Origin: Vicia villosa
Lineage: Eukaryota; Streptophyta; Magnoliopsida; Fabales; Fabaceae
Assembly (NCBI RefSeq): GCF_029867415.1
Contig: NC_081183.1
Coordinates: 113,435,061-113,499,060, forward strand
Reading direction: 5' to 3'
DNA: 64,000 nucleotides
Shown: piece after piece, positions 12,281-24,700 of the stretch
How positions within the stretch are numbered: position 1 is the first letter of the stretch
How the letters are laid out: each line of letters begins with the position of its first letter
The notes under the pieces: model-generated
Seen by the model: only the letters and a program-made list of their open reading frames with translations
The model's database searches: none
What the model was told of the DNA's origin: nothing
Translations under genes and position numbers: made by a program

Positions 12281-14664
12281 TTGAACTTCTACCCTCGCAT
12301 AACTTCCACTTCTATTTTCTTTATCCTCAACACAGAAGAGAAAAATCTTTTTTGGCCTCGTTTAACCTATTTCTCAAATCAAATTCACTCATGGCGTCTT
12401 CTTCAAATGCTCTTCAACCCATTCAGAAACTTCAACATCCTACACGAATAAAGAATCAAGAACACATTCCAGACCCAAATGACGCGGAGGCGCGCGCTAT
12501 CTACGCTTCTCAGATAATCATCCCTTTTGAACTTTCTGGAAAAACTCATGCTTTCATGGGTACGTTACCAGGAGGAAATAACCCCTCTTTGAGTAAATTC
12601 TTCCCTGCTTATTATAAAACTAGGCCCTTAGTTAGCAAGAATAAGATAGATGATGAAGGTCACCCAGTCTCAGCTAACCCTGATAGCCCAAAAGAGACTT
12701 CAACTGAAACTCCCTTGGTCTTAGAGAAAATTAGGTTAAACTATGTAACCAATTTTGTGAAAGTCTTTAGGTCAATCCCTTTAGCAAAGGATCCTGAACT
12801 GTATTATGCTTGGCTAACGAGGGTAGAAAAACAAAAAGCGTCTTTTTGGAAACAACTAGGGATTCATGATTTAATCCAGTTATCCAAAACAGGTTTAGAA
12901 TATAACCAAACCATGTTAGTAGCGTCAGTTTACTTCTGGGATGCTTCTCAGAATACCTTTCACCTTCCATGCGGGATGGTTACCCCTACCCTCTTCGATG
13001 TAGCTGCTATCACAGGGCTTCGACCAACTGGAGAAACCTTCGACCCCAATTTCATGGATACTGACACCATTCAATTTAACGAAGCAACAGTCACTTATAC
13101 TGCCTTCATTCAGCAATACCACAACGAAACGGACCCAGACGTCTCTGACGAAGAACACATAGCATTTCTAGCACTTTGGCTCTCGAGATGCGTCTTTTGC
13201 TCTAGGTCCATACAAGTAGCAAAAAGATATCTTTGCATGGCCAACCAGTTATATGCTGGGAAGGAATTAAACTTAGGCCAGTTAATTCTAGGCTTTCTGT
13301 ATGAGAATCTTGGTGAAGCAACGGACCTTGTCAAGAACTACAAAACAAGATCCCTTCTTTTCGCTGGTCCTTTCTGGTTGCTGCAACTATGACTTAATGC
13401 CACTTTTGAGGCTCACATCCCATATAAAAGTGTTGTGGATAAAGGAAGTGCAGCTATAAAGAATCAAACAGTGGAAGGAACCAGATTGGCTTACCTAACT
13501 CCAAAGGAAGAAAGTGGCAAACTTCGTGAAACCTTCCTGGCATTCATAATGATGTTCGTTAAACGTTATCAATTCACTCCTTCGATGGCTCCATTCGTAC
13601 AATGTAAGGTGGGTCCCGAATGGTTTACTCGAGAGTTTGCAGCAACTTCTCCTGATCAACAAGCTGAATCTATGGCCATCTGGGAAGCTTTCCTCACTCC
13701 AAAGCTGTTATATCACCGACTTCAATCTTCAAAAAGTCATTGTTGTCTCCTTTGCTATCAACCAAATCTGGTTTCAAGACAATTTGGGTTGGTTCAACTC
13801 AAACCAAAGTGTTTGTATGACAAAATGAATCACATGTGTCTACACACTTCGCATCTGGCAGAAGATGAATATGAATCAAAAATCTCCCGATATGTTGGCA
13901 TCACCACTTTTCTCCCATTTCCTTCGAACCTGCTTTTTACTCTACCATAGATTTTCATCAATGGTGGACAGAATATTATTCTACGCAAATCTTCGATGGT
14001 GAAAGCCTTACTCGGGAACTAACTGAAGCTTTTGCTGATGTGCAGGAGAATTTCCAGAAAGGTACTTCGACTCATATTAAAGAAATCCAAGCATTTCAAA
14101 AGTTCTTTGAAACTATCTACAGGCCTGATGACCTTAGTCGGACCGTTCGTGAAGCTGCGGTCACTTTACGTGAAAAGTTTTCTGCTAAACTGGATAAGTT
14201 GAAATTGCCTACGTCTGTTCGACCTGAACTACGTTATAAAGTGGCTTTTGAACTTCATCCTCCAAAATTTCCTCCACTTCCTAGTGCTGATTTTGGGGTG
14301 GCCTTAAGCCCTCCTTTTCCAGACTGGTTTGTGTGTGGGAATCTCATAAAAATTCTTCAGGAAGAATCTAAAAAACGCGCTGAACGAGTGGTCCTGACTA
14401 AGCATACCTTGGATACTTTCAAAGGACACCTTCATATAGATCTTGAGCACATTCGCATTTTGACTCCAATACCTGAAGGTTGGGGTTTAGACAATCCTTC
14501 GACTAACTTTTCCTTTTTTCATTGAAATACTGATTCATACTTCATTCACAGCTGTTACTCGAAAGAGGCAAATCAAGGAAGCTCCTGTACAGAAGGGTTC
14601 TGGAACTTCGAGGAACACCAAGGCGAGTGGGAGTGATTCTGTCACCACCGACAAGAAACCCACG

Positions 14665-14739
14665 GTACATACTTACTCTCATATTCTAACATGTGAAACT
14701 TTACGGATATTACTCAATTGGTTTTAATACGTACTTCAG
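14665..14739 (+). other. Intron in the antisense PMD gene
   Basis: GT at 14665 and AG at 14738-14739 bound a 75-bp AT-rich segment. Removal joins two Ser/Lys-rich coding stretches in frame. Confidence 0.65.
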
Positions 14740-15006
14740 AGCTCGAAACCTCCAGCATCTTCGAAGCGAAAAGTTCCTCAAACAGCCGATTCGGACGATG
14801 AAGATAAATCTCCTCCTTGCACCAGACAAGCGATAAAGAAAAGACAGAAAGCTGCCACCTCTTCAGCCAAAGGAAAGGGATCTGGGACTTCGAAGCTCAC
14901 TTCTTCGAGTGACAAGGTATCTTCTGAGGACTCACCCTTGAAGGCTGCTAGTACTATCCCCATTGTGGAGAGTCATAACTCTAGTCCAGACAACATTCCA
15001 ACCAAG

Positions 15007-15086
15007 GTATTTGGGTTTCATAATTTAATCATTTCTTTACATTCTAATTCTAATGATTAAGTTCACATTTTACCTTGTAAATGCAG
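15007..15086 (+). other. Intron in the antisense PMD gene
   Basis: AAG/GTATTTGG donor and ATGCAG acceptor bound an 80-bp AT-rich segment. Coding phase is kept across it. Confidence 0.7.
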
Positions 15087-15156
15087 GATGATGCTGGTAC
15101 CGCTACTTCTGATCTCAAAGCCTCAAGTTTAAACATTGACCTTGACAACCTTCGAG

Positions 15157-15240
15157 GTAAATGTCCTCTCTTTCGAATGACAGATGAAATTTCTGCCCCT
15201 CTTTTTTTTTGTTTTGATTGATTCTAACTGTCCATCGCAG
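15157..15240 (+). other. Intron in the antisense PMD gene
   Basis: CGAG/GTAAATG donor and CCATCGCAG acceptor bound an 84-bp segment with a T-run before the acceptor. Coding phase is kept into the long last exon. Confidence 0.72.
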
Positions 15241-16319
15241 GTGTTTCTCAACACAAATCTCATGTGCTTTCTCCCGTTCTCGAAGACACTCAACCTCTTG
15301 CAACTATCATTCCGACTGCGTCTGCTGAAGATAGCCATTCAAATGATGAGTCTCCACCCATTCATCAAGATGAAAATATGAAGGAGAACCCGCAATGTTC
15401 GAATAGTGGTAACGCAGCTGGACAACCAACAGGCAACGAAGACACTATATCTGAACAAGATGCTGCAGAAGAAACTTCCAAACTGCCTACACCTGGTTCT
15501 AATGAAACTTCGAACCTTGGGACTACAGTCACTCCTGTGACTACTTCGAAGCAGGCCCCTATGATGCTTACTCCCTCAGAACTAGAGCAACTCAAGAAAA
15601 CTGATCCTGTGAGCTTCCTCAAGACCATGATGAGTGTTGATAGTGCTTCGCCCCTTGGGCTTGGAACCCCTTCTAATGTCTTGGCAGGTGCCGGTGACAA
15701 GGATGATATTCTTAAACTCCTTCGTCAGATAATGGAGAGGTTCTTTGAAACCAACCTCGTCGAAGCTCTCAGCAAGGATTCCACTAAATATTATGGTCTA
15801 AACAACCTTTTGAAGAAAGTGGACTTACTTCTTGTTCCAGTGGAAGTCTCAGAAGTAATTGTTTTATTGAGTTCTCTGATTGAACAACTCCAATGTAATC
15901 TCCTTCGAAAACGGGATATTGACGGATAACTCACTGCAAAAGTGACTTCTCACAGTTCTTCAGGGGAAGCTGCTAACAATGCAACAAAGAAGGCTGACAC
16001 CCTTAAGCTCGAGCGTTCGAAGAACCAGCAAGAATATGAAGATTGTGAGGCGAATATCAAATCCTGGGAACAGGAAATTGAGCAACTCAAAGGGAAGATA
16101 AAGGATGCCCAGTCTCGTCAGGTAGAAATCCAAAAGACCAATCAAGATGAATTAACTAAAGTGGCGCAGTCGGGGATTCGACACTTTGAGTCGGCACAGA
16201 AGCTAGTGCCAGAGATCGAAGAAATGAAAAGACAACAGGCATTGATCGAACGTCATATGTCCTTATGGGAGACTCGGTATTCGAAGATAAAAGATAATCT
16301 TCCCAAAGATTTTAATTAA

Positions 16320-16866
16320 CCACTTTGGACCTTAGACTATTCCTCTTGTATTCCGTACTTAGTTTATTTTGTAATGGAACCTCCTCCAAAATCTATATGT
16401 AATTTTATCTTTTGCACATCTAATTTTGCAGTTGTCATGAGTAACGTTGTAGTAGTTCCTAACAATTGCCAAAAATCACTTTATTATCAAAATGATTTTA
16501 ATAATGCACCCACGTGACATGATTACCCTTCGCAGCCTCTTAAACCTAGACTTGACGTTTCCACTTCCCTTAGCCGTAACCACCATTAAATGATGACTTC
16601 ACCTTTTTCAAAACGTTTATTTGAGACGTGCGTGCATCAGTTTTTAATCATGATTACTTTTCAACTTCCAAGGCGGGAAACGGCGGAGGCCATAACTTCT
16701 CTTGGGGATACCAAATGCAGTCCAATCAATAATCAAGAAATAAATCGTTCCTTCTGCCAACATAGTCTATATAAGGCGTTAGCGTTCTACTCCTTTCCTC
16801 ACACTTTCACTAAACTCTTATCAAATACAGAGTTTAATAAACCTCTTTGTATTCTTTCTCTCAAAA
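16320..16866 (+). other. Intergenic region with promoter for the second antisense gene
   Basis: There is no credible coding sequence. It holds the 3' flank of the PMD gene (T-rich) and, further on, a TATA box at 16768-16776 followed by a C/T-rich leader up to the ATG at 16867. Confidence 0.55.
16768..16776 (+). promoter_or_regulatory. TATA box of the second antisense gene
   Basis: TATATAAGG lies about 90 bp before the ATG at 16867 and is followed by a pyrimidine-rich stretch with CAC starts near 16800. Spacing is normal for a plant pol II promoter and the direction is opposite to element T. Confidence 0.6.
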
Positions 16867-17598
16867 ATGGCGCAACCCTTGACCTTCAACACCATCAAAG
16901 CCTGTATCAAAAAAGAGTTCAAACTTTCTGAGGAAGAGTTTGATGAAAACCATATCAGCATCAATGCCCTCTTTGCTAATCAAGAACTCCAGTTCTATCA
17001 CGAAATCTTGGAGGGTTCTGTTTATCCCAACATGTTAGCAGACTTTTGGATGTTTGCGTCTCTGCGCATATATCCAGAAGGCAGAACCACCATCGTCTTT
17101 GAGGTTCGAAGAGCCCATATCACCATTACTCCCTCCACCATCTCTGACTTGCTGAGATGCAACAACTCTGGAGAATCATTTGATGACAATACCATCAACA
17201 TGACTACCTACCATATGCTAAGGGCCCTTATGGAAAATGATCCTTTCAGCGCCAAAGTCATTAGGATTTGGCATCATCTTTTAGTGGGCAACTTCCGCCC
17301 ACGAAGCCATGACCTAGATAGCATCATGATGGAGGATATGGAATTCCTACTCTGTGCCCTTCGAAGAAAGAAAATTAACTTTCCATTTTTGATCTTCAAA
17401 GGGCTTGTCGAAGCTATTTCTATGGCTGTTGCACGTCAAGGCATGGTAGCATGTCTTCCTTATGGAAGATTTTTGTCTTACATGTTCCTCAAAAAAGGAA
17501 TAGTGAGAAGGATGCGTAGGTCTGGATCTCTGGACATGTTCGAGGCAGAAAGCTTGCCTCTGCTATCCTTGGCGGGTTTGGATCAAAGGATCAACTAG
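16867..17598 (+). CDS. Second antisense ORF of element T, putative plant transposon-protein-like
   Basis: An uninterrupted 243-codon ORF starts at ATG 16867 in an AAAAATGGC context. The protein begins MAQPLTFNTIKACIKKEF and has a central YPNMLADFWMFASLRIYPEG...VFEVRRAHITITPSTISDLL block. I associate this block with the 'putative plant transposon protein' domain seen in legume Ty3/gypsy and transposon-derived ORFs. No membrane segment or signal peptide is evident. It is convergent with the integrase of T, whose stop is at 17892. It is the only fully open coding sequence in an otherwise broken element. Whether it is expressed, and from the TATA at 16768, is unknown. Confidence 0.6.
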   Translation: MAQPLTFNTIKACIKKEFKLSEEEFDENHISINALFANQELQFYHEILEGSVYPNMLADFWMFASLRIYPEGRTTIVFEVRRAHITITPSTISDLLRCNNSGESFDDNTINMTTYHMLRALMENDPFSAKVIRIWHHLLVGNFRPRSHDLDSIMMEDMEFLLCALRRKKINFPFLIFKGLVEAISMAVARQGMVACLPYGRFLSYMFLKKGIVRRMRRSGSLDMFEAESLPLLSLAGLDQRIN

Positions 17599-17891
17599 GG
17601 GGTTGGTTGTTTTAGGCTTTTGATAGAGGCATTATAGGTCTTAGTTTTAATTATCCAAAATCTTCTGAATGCCTCCTTTTGTTTACCTCTAGTATATTTC
17701 TTTTCTGTAGTCCCTTTTGTTATTGGAAACACAATCTTTTCCAGAAATGTAATGTATTCCCCCAATCTTAATGAAATGCATTTTGATACTGCTTTGTCTG
17801 TGTTTACTTTACTACCACATAACATTCTTGAACATAAAGCCATTTTAGTGCTTGTTCAACCATTTTGGCCTACGTAGCATCCTTTGAATAT
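17599..17891. other. Convergent 3' flanks of the second antisense ORF and T integrase
   Basis: AT-rich non-coding sequence separates two convergent stop codons. No hairpin or repeat stands out. Confidence 0.4.
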
Positions 17892-20800
17892 CTACGTTTT
17901 TGCAATTTTAACTTCGTGCATGCTTGGTTTGTATCTTTTCAGATACTTCCCGTTTACCCTTAAAATTCTACGATCTTCTGCCAATTCTTCTATCTCATAA
18001 GCGTTATTTGAGAACACTTTCAAGATTCGAAAAGGGCCTTCCCAATATGGGGACCATTTACCTAACGCCTGATTCTTTCGATCTATAGGTAAAATAGCTT
18101 TCCAAACTAAGTCATTACTGATAAACGTTTTACCTTTCACCTTTTTATTGTACGCTCTGGACACCCTTTCTTTTTGCCTCTTTATCATTTCCAACGCTCG
18201 AAGTCTGTCTTCGTCCAAGTCTACTAGTTCGTTCATCATCAACTCCCAGTAGGTATTTGGAGGAATTTGTGCTTGTCTTTGGATCCTGACTGATTGCAAG
18301 TATATTTCGACTGGAAGCACTGCATCGTGTCCAAACGTCAATTGGAAAGGCGTTGTGTTTGTAGCTTCTTTTGGCGATGTTCGACAAGCCAAAAGTGCTT
18401 GGTCCAAAGTTTTATGCCAATTCTTGGGTTTTTTCCCTACATGTTTCTTTATAAGACCAATTATTATCTTATTTGCTGCTTCAACTTGTCCATTTGCCTG
18501 AGCATAGTAAGGTGTAGAGGTAAACAACTTGAACCCCATATCTTTAGCGAAATCTTGAATCTTTCGCCCAGTGAACACTGATCTTTGGTCAGTGGTTATA
18601 CTTTCTGGGATTCCAAATCTGTATATAATGTGTTTTTGAATAAACTCAATCACAGCCTCCTGATCCACATTCGCAAGTGGTATCGCTTCGACCCATTTTT
18701 GTGAAGTAGTCTATTCCTACCAAAATATATCTCTGACCTCTAGAAGACTTGGGGTGAATTTCTCCAATTAAGTCTAGTGCCCAACCTCTGAAAGGCCATG
18801 GTTTTATTATTGAACTTAATTCATTTGCTGGAGCATGTTGAATACCTGCATGTTCTTGATATTCTTGACAACCCTTTGCAAATTCTATGCAATCTTTCAA
18901 CATAGAGGGCCAATACATTCCGTATCGAAACAAAAGCCATTTCATTTTGTGCCCCACTTGGTGTGCACCACAGGCTCCGCTATGTACATTTGAGAGAGCC
19001 AAATATGCTTCTGCTTCGCCCAGACACTTTAATAAAACTCCTTAGGGAGTTTTCTTAAACAATTCATTTCCCATTAAAAAGTATGATAAAGCACGATATT
19101 TTACCTTTCTCTCCGTGTCTGTCGAAGGATCTTTTAAATAGTTCACAATTGGACTTCTCCAATCTGTGTCTGCTAAAGAGTCTATATTCAAAACTTCAAA
19201 CTCTTGTTTGTTGGCAAAACCTAATTGTGAGTTCTCTAAATCACTTGGGGAGAGCCTGGTAGCCATTGCCTTGCCTCTTACTTCGATCAGTTCTTCTAGT
19301 TTTTCTTTTGATACCCTGTATCCTGAAGCTAATTGTGCCAAATCATTCGCTTCTTGATTTTTCAACCTTGAAACGTGATTCAAATTCACGTACTCGAATT
19401 TTTTGAGCAGCCTATTTGCTATGACAAAATACATGATCAAATTTTCTTTGATACACTTGTATTCTTTCGTCAACTGCTTAATCACTAGTTTAGAGTCTCC
19501 TTTAATTTCGACTCTAGTTGCCCCAATTCTAACAAAGCTTCAAGTCCAACAATCAGTGCTTCATATTCAGCTTCGTTGTTGGAGCATAAGGGACCTTCAA
19601 TCTTGTACTTGAGCTTTGTTGGAATTCCATCAGGAGAAATTATTAGTATTCCAACGCCGGTTCCTTCTCTATGGGTTGAACCATCGAAGTATAACTTCCA
19701 AGGCTTCAATTCTACATATTGTTGATGGTTCTCAACCACTGCATGGTCAACAATGAAATCTGAAACGATCTGACCTTTCATTGCTTTAAGGGGTTGAAAT
19801 ATCAAAGAGTACTCAGTAAGGGCCAACGCCCACTTGCCAATTCGACTATGCAATATAGGCTTTGATAGCATGTGTTTAATAACATCGCAATGAGATGAAA
19901 CATAAACATCAACTGGCTTTATATAATACTTAAGTTTGATACAAGAGAAATATAGACAAAGGCAGAGTTTTTCTATTGCGCTATACCTAGTCTCTGCATC
20001 ATTGAGTACTCTACTTAAGTAATAAATGGCTCTTTCGATGCCATTATCGTCTTCTTGAGCTAACATGCTACCTATTGTATTATCTGACGCTGAAATATAC
20101 AGGCGCATGTGTTTCTTCCCACTTGGGGGAGATAATATTAGTGGATGCATCAAGTATTGCTTGATCTTCTCAAAGGCTTCTTGATGTTCAGCACGCCATT
20201 CGAACTTTCCTTGCTTTAGTCGAAGTAAAGGAGAAAAAGCTTGCGTGCGTCCACTCAAGTTAGAGATGAATCTTCTCAAGAAGTTTATCTTTCCCAGTAA
20301 AGACTGTAATTCTTTCTTTGTGGATGGAGGCTTTGTTTCCATAATAGCCTTTGTTTTATTTTGATTCATTTATATTCCCTTTTTGTGGACAACGAAGCCC
20401 AGGAAATCTCCATCCTGCACAAAGAAAGCACATTTAAGGGGGTTCATCTTCAAGCCATGTTTTCTCATTCTCTCGAACGATTGGCTCAGATGGTCCAGAT
20501 GACTATTATCTGAAACAAATTTCACCATAATGTCATCTATGTATACTTGCATGAAAGTTTCTATAAAATCATGGAATATAGAATTCATTGCTCTTTGATA
20601 AGTTGCCCTAGCATTTTTTAGACCAAAAGGCATTACAACCCATTCGTAGGTGCCTATGGCCCCTGGGCAACGAAAAAGCTGTTTTAGACACATTTTCTTC
20701 TGCAATGAAGATTTGGTTATACCCAGAATATCCATCCAACATACTTAGATATCCGAAGCCTGCGGCTGGATCTACTAACATTTCTGCCACAGACCTGGGA

Positions 20801-21516
20801 TATTCATCCTTAGGCGTTGCTGCATTAAGATCACGAAAATCTATGCATACTCTTAATGAATCGTTCTTTTTAACAACCGACACAATATTAGCAATCCATT
20901 CGACATACCTCGTAGTTCTGATGAACTTGCATCGTAGAAGTCTTTCGACCTCTGCTTTGATCTTCGAACGAATTTCTGGTGCGAACCTTCTAGGAGTTTG
21001 CTTGATGGGCTTTTTCCCTTCCTTTATGGGCAGCTTTAATTCGACCAAATCTCGCCCTAAACCAGGCATCTAGTCGTAATCCCATGCGAAGCAATCTTTG
21101 TTCTCCTTCAACAACGCGATGACTTTTGCCTTCAAGGTTGCCTCTAGTTTTGCACTGATGTATGTTACCCTCTTCTGATCTCCATCTCCGAGATTTACTT
21201 CTTCGAGTGGGTCTTGGGCTAACATTTTGATATTTGCCCCCATAGGGTCTTTCTCGAATCCCAAAGGTTCTTCGTCGTAGATTGCATCCAACCTTTGACT
21301 CATCTTCTCTCCTGAGATTTCTTTGGCTTGAACTGGATCTTCGAGGAATTGGGGGTTAGGATGTATTCCAGAATCCCTCGTTTCTGCTTCTCTTTGAACC
21401 ATACTGACTGTCATGTGTGATAACTCGGCTTCGAGAGCCGTGTTTCTTTTGTTCTCGGCTATATAAGCCGAAATCTTTTCGAAAAAAGATGCTTCAGACA
21501 TGACCAACATCGTCAT
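17892..21516 (-). pseudogene. Element T pol: RT, RNase H, archaeal RNase H, integrase, heavily mutated
   Basis: Reading down from 21516, a linker ending NKDCFAWDYD meets a TAG at 21070-21072. RT follows (21069 to about 20375) with a frameshift near 20650-20735, MPFGLKNARATYQRAM and the catalytic YIDD. A stop lies at 20370-20372. Then come RNase H (about 20200-19850) and an archaeal-type RNase H with [13 protein letters not shown] and [14 protein letters not shown] frameshift lies at about 19490 and a stop at 19042-19044. Integrase (19002-17892) has the zinc-binding region, the first Asp in WALDLIGE, a frameshift near 18680, the second Asp in ITTDQRS (Arg where Gly is usual) and the Glu in GQVEAANK. 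It ends with a GKWSPYWEGPFRI motif. At least three stops and three frameshifts make it non-functional. Confidence 0.85.
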
Positions 21517-21799
21517 CCCAGCCTGTTGGCCGTATTGTTGGTAAATGCTCCTCTGGTGGGATATCTTTTGGACCGTCCATTATCTCTCTATTCCATTGGA
21601 ATCCATTAGGATGTAAAGACAAATAGTATAAAGCATTTCTGTTTCGAGTGTATATATCTTCAGCAGCATGGCAAGGTCAAATGTTCGCCAAATTCCTGTC
21701 AAAACTAGTTTTATTGACCTGATTGACTTCAGCCATGTAGTAACTTTGATCTCCTTCGATGTTTTCTACTATGCCATCTTCTCTCCAAATGGTTAGTCT

Positions 21800-24700
21800 T
21801 TAATGCATCGTCGAAGGCACAGCCGCCACTCCATGGATCCACTCTCTTCCAAGCAAAAGATTGTAATTAGCCTTTGCTGGTATCACCATGAACATCGTTG
21901 GCCTGGTGACGGAACCCACAGTTAAATTCACTTGAATTACTCCTAAATTTTGCCCTATCTTGCCTTCATAGTTGGACAGAACCATGTTATGTGGTCTTAT
22001 ATCAGTATCAAACATACCAATTCTCTTCAACATGTATTAGGGCATTAGGTTCACTGCTGCCCCCCCATCTACTAAGACTTTGTTAATGCCAACATTCTCA
22101 ATCTTGGCCCTTATGTAGAGTGGTTTCAAATGGTTCCTCATACCTTCATCAGGCCTTTCGAAGAAAGCATTATGCTCTTCAAGTGCCCCATTGTTTAGCA
22201 CATAGTAACACACAGGTCTGTGTCTTGCCATCTCTTCCTCATCAGCTTCCTCACAATCTTCAACTTATGTTTCTTGGTTAAACTCATGAGGGAGTACTGA
22301 CACAACATTGCAATTGAGGTTTATAGACGATACCCCGTCTGATTCGAAATCATTTGTCATCCTATCGTCTTCCTTCCAAGGGCTGCAATGCATTTTTTCT
22401 TCTTCTTTCTCAGTTTCAGAATCGAACAACTTACGCTCTATTGGAGGCTTATTTGTCCTTGCCCCCTGCATTGGAATTTGGTTGCTACTTGATTCCCCAA
22501 TCTCCCTTGGTTTGTATTCCCTTTGGGCCTTCTTCATCCTCTGGTGCCTTCTCCATTGGGATCTAGACATAGGATTTTTACCTTTATAATTCTCCAACCT
22601 GTACATCTCTCGATTGGAAGTCTGGAATTGCTTCCTATATGCCATTGCAGTTCTTCCTCCTTGGTCCCAACTTCGCAATTTGTTGGTTCTGGCACCAGCT
22701 TGCATCCATCTATCCCTGGGTACGTCTGTAGGAACTTTGAATGTGACCCTTCGAGCTCTAGGGTGTGGGTTGTCAGGCCTCCTTGATGGGGTCCTGTTAT
22801 CGAACCCATACAAGTTAGGACGAAGTCCCTGAGTTTCCCGACCCATGTAGAGATACACCCTTTCGAATGATCTCGCTAGTAATTCATCATAAACTGCTCC
22901 ACACCTAGGGCATAATGTAATCTCAGAGTTATCGTTGTAACATCTGACCAAGAAACCCACCAAGCTTTCTTCAGTCCTTGGGTACACCTTCAGCAATAAG
23001 TTTCCTCCTCTCCAAGGCTGCTCCATTCTTTCTCGCAAGGCCCTCTCGAAATTGGCTTGAACCCTTCGATTTAGCATAACTGAACATCTTGGGCACATCA
23101 GCATTTTTCCACCATTTTTCACATGACAATCCCAGAGATAATCCTTCAGACTGTTCCCTCTTGGTGGGATTTCAATGTTTCCTTTCTCCCTTATCAGCCA
23201 TTTTTTTAGTTCTTCTATTTCAGATAAAGGCCGTCTAACATTGACCATGTTAACAACTGCCGGAGGAGCCACGGAAATTCGTATCTGCTGAAGCTTCACT
23301 GTGAGGTCTTCAGTGGCCTCACTTGTTCTTCCTTTCAGATCTTTAGTCATCTCAGCATCAAAGGATTCTTCAACATCAGTATTGAAGATCGAATTGTCAT
23401 TTAGGCTTTCAGTAGCCTGCTTTCCGCTTAAAATTATCTCTGACTCCGCAGCATCAATTTCAGATACTTCCACCATGTTGACGTCAAGTGGTTCACACAA
23501 GTTAGTGTCAGCCACACTCAAAGGATCTGCGTCAACCTTCATATGGTTCCTGGTTTTATCAGCGAATTTTAGACGTCCATCCTTGATAGCATTCTGAATT
23601 AGATCCCTGAAAAGAAAACATTGTGAAGTTTTATGGCCTAAAAAACCGTGATATTTGCAAAAACCTCGCTTCTTCCGTTGTTCTAACGGGGGAATTTTTG
23701 AATTGGGAGGTACTATCATCTGGCCATCTTTTACTAATAAGTCAAATATTTCGTCACATTTAGTGACATCAAATGTATAGGTTTTCTTAGGAAATCTATC
23801 GCTTTTATCATTCTCTACTGGATTTTTTCCATTAGAAGGGGTGAGCAATTTGCAAGAATAAGGTGGCGCCTCTTTTAATTCAGCAAGATCTATTTCGACC
23901 TCTTCCATGCTGTATGAATCTTCGAAAGGTTCTCCATCAACGTCTTCGGCTTCGACGTATGCTACTCTCTCCTTCTTATAATTTTTACTTGCTCTGGCCT
24001 TTTCTGCTTTTAGTCGTTCGACTTGTCGAACCCTGTCTGCCAATTGGGCCATATCCCTTAGGAATTGAGTATCCAGTTTCTTTCGAATTGAATAATCTAG
24101 TCCACCTGCAGCCATTTCAACTAATTCATGCTCTGGGACAGTCGTGAAGCATCTTGATTTCAACAAACGGAACCTGTTTAAGTAATCATCTATAGACTCC
24201 GTAAACTTCCTCTTGACGCTAGCCAATTCTTTCAGACTTATCTTGGTTTGACCCATGTAAAACTGTTCATGGAATAATCTCTCTAAGTGTGCCCATGCAT
24301 CTATGGAACTTGAGGGCAACATGGTGAACCAAACAAAAGCATTTTTTGTTAGCGAACTAGGGAAGTATTTAATCCTTAAATCTTCGTTCCCTGCTAGATC
24401 CCCTGCTTCCGTCAGATATCTGACTATGTGCTCCACGGTAGATTCATTGGTGTCCCCTGAAAATTTAGTGAATTTTGGTACTTTGGTACCCCTTGGCAAT
24501 TCTGTTTGCATGATATGTTCTGCTATGGGGGATGTAAAATTTGGACGTCAGAGTCCAGTATTGAGGCCATTGTTAGCCATTATTCTCTCTATCATGGCAG
24601 TGAGATTGTTCTCCGTTGCCAAATTGTCTCTCCTAACCCTATACACAACTTCGTCAGGATGTTCGTTCCTTCTCACTACAACTAAATTAGGCTGTTGCTG

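Larger units (their letters stand above)
12391..16319 (+). pseudogene. Antisense plant-mobile-domain gene of element T, multi-exon, broken
   Basis: The first good ATG is at 12391. The N-terminal part is a plant mobile domain/aminotransferase-like protein, with FHLPCGMVTPTLFDVAAITG at about 12961-13020 and a GPFWLLQL block ending at 13389. A TGA at 13390-13392 interrupts the frame, which continues open. A one-base shift near 13900 moves it to the frame of 14040-14525. Downstream, a Ser/Lys-rich linker is joined by three short GT-AG introns that keep frame: 14665-14739, 15007-15086 and 15157-15240. Another acceptor-like CATTCACAG ends near 14551. The last exon encodes an acidic/Ser-Thr region and a coiled-coil tail (about 15950-16310), with one TAA at 15927-15929. 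The gene is antisense to gag-pol. Tat elements are known to carry such extra ORFs, but their role is unknown. Confidence 0.78.
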
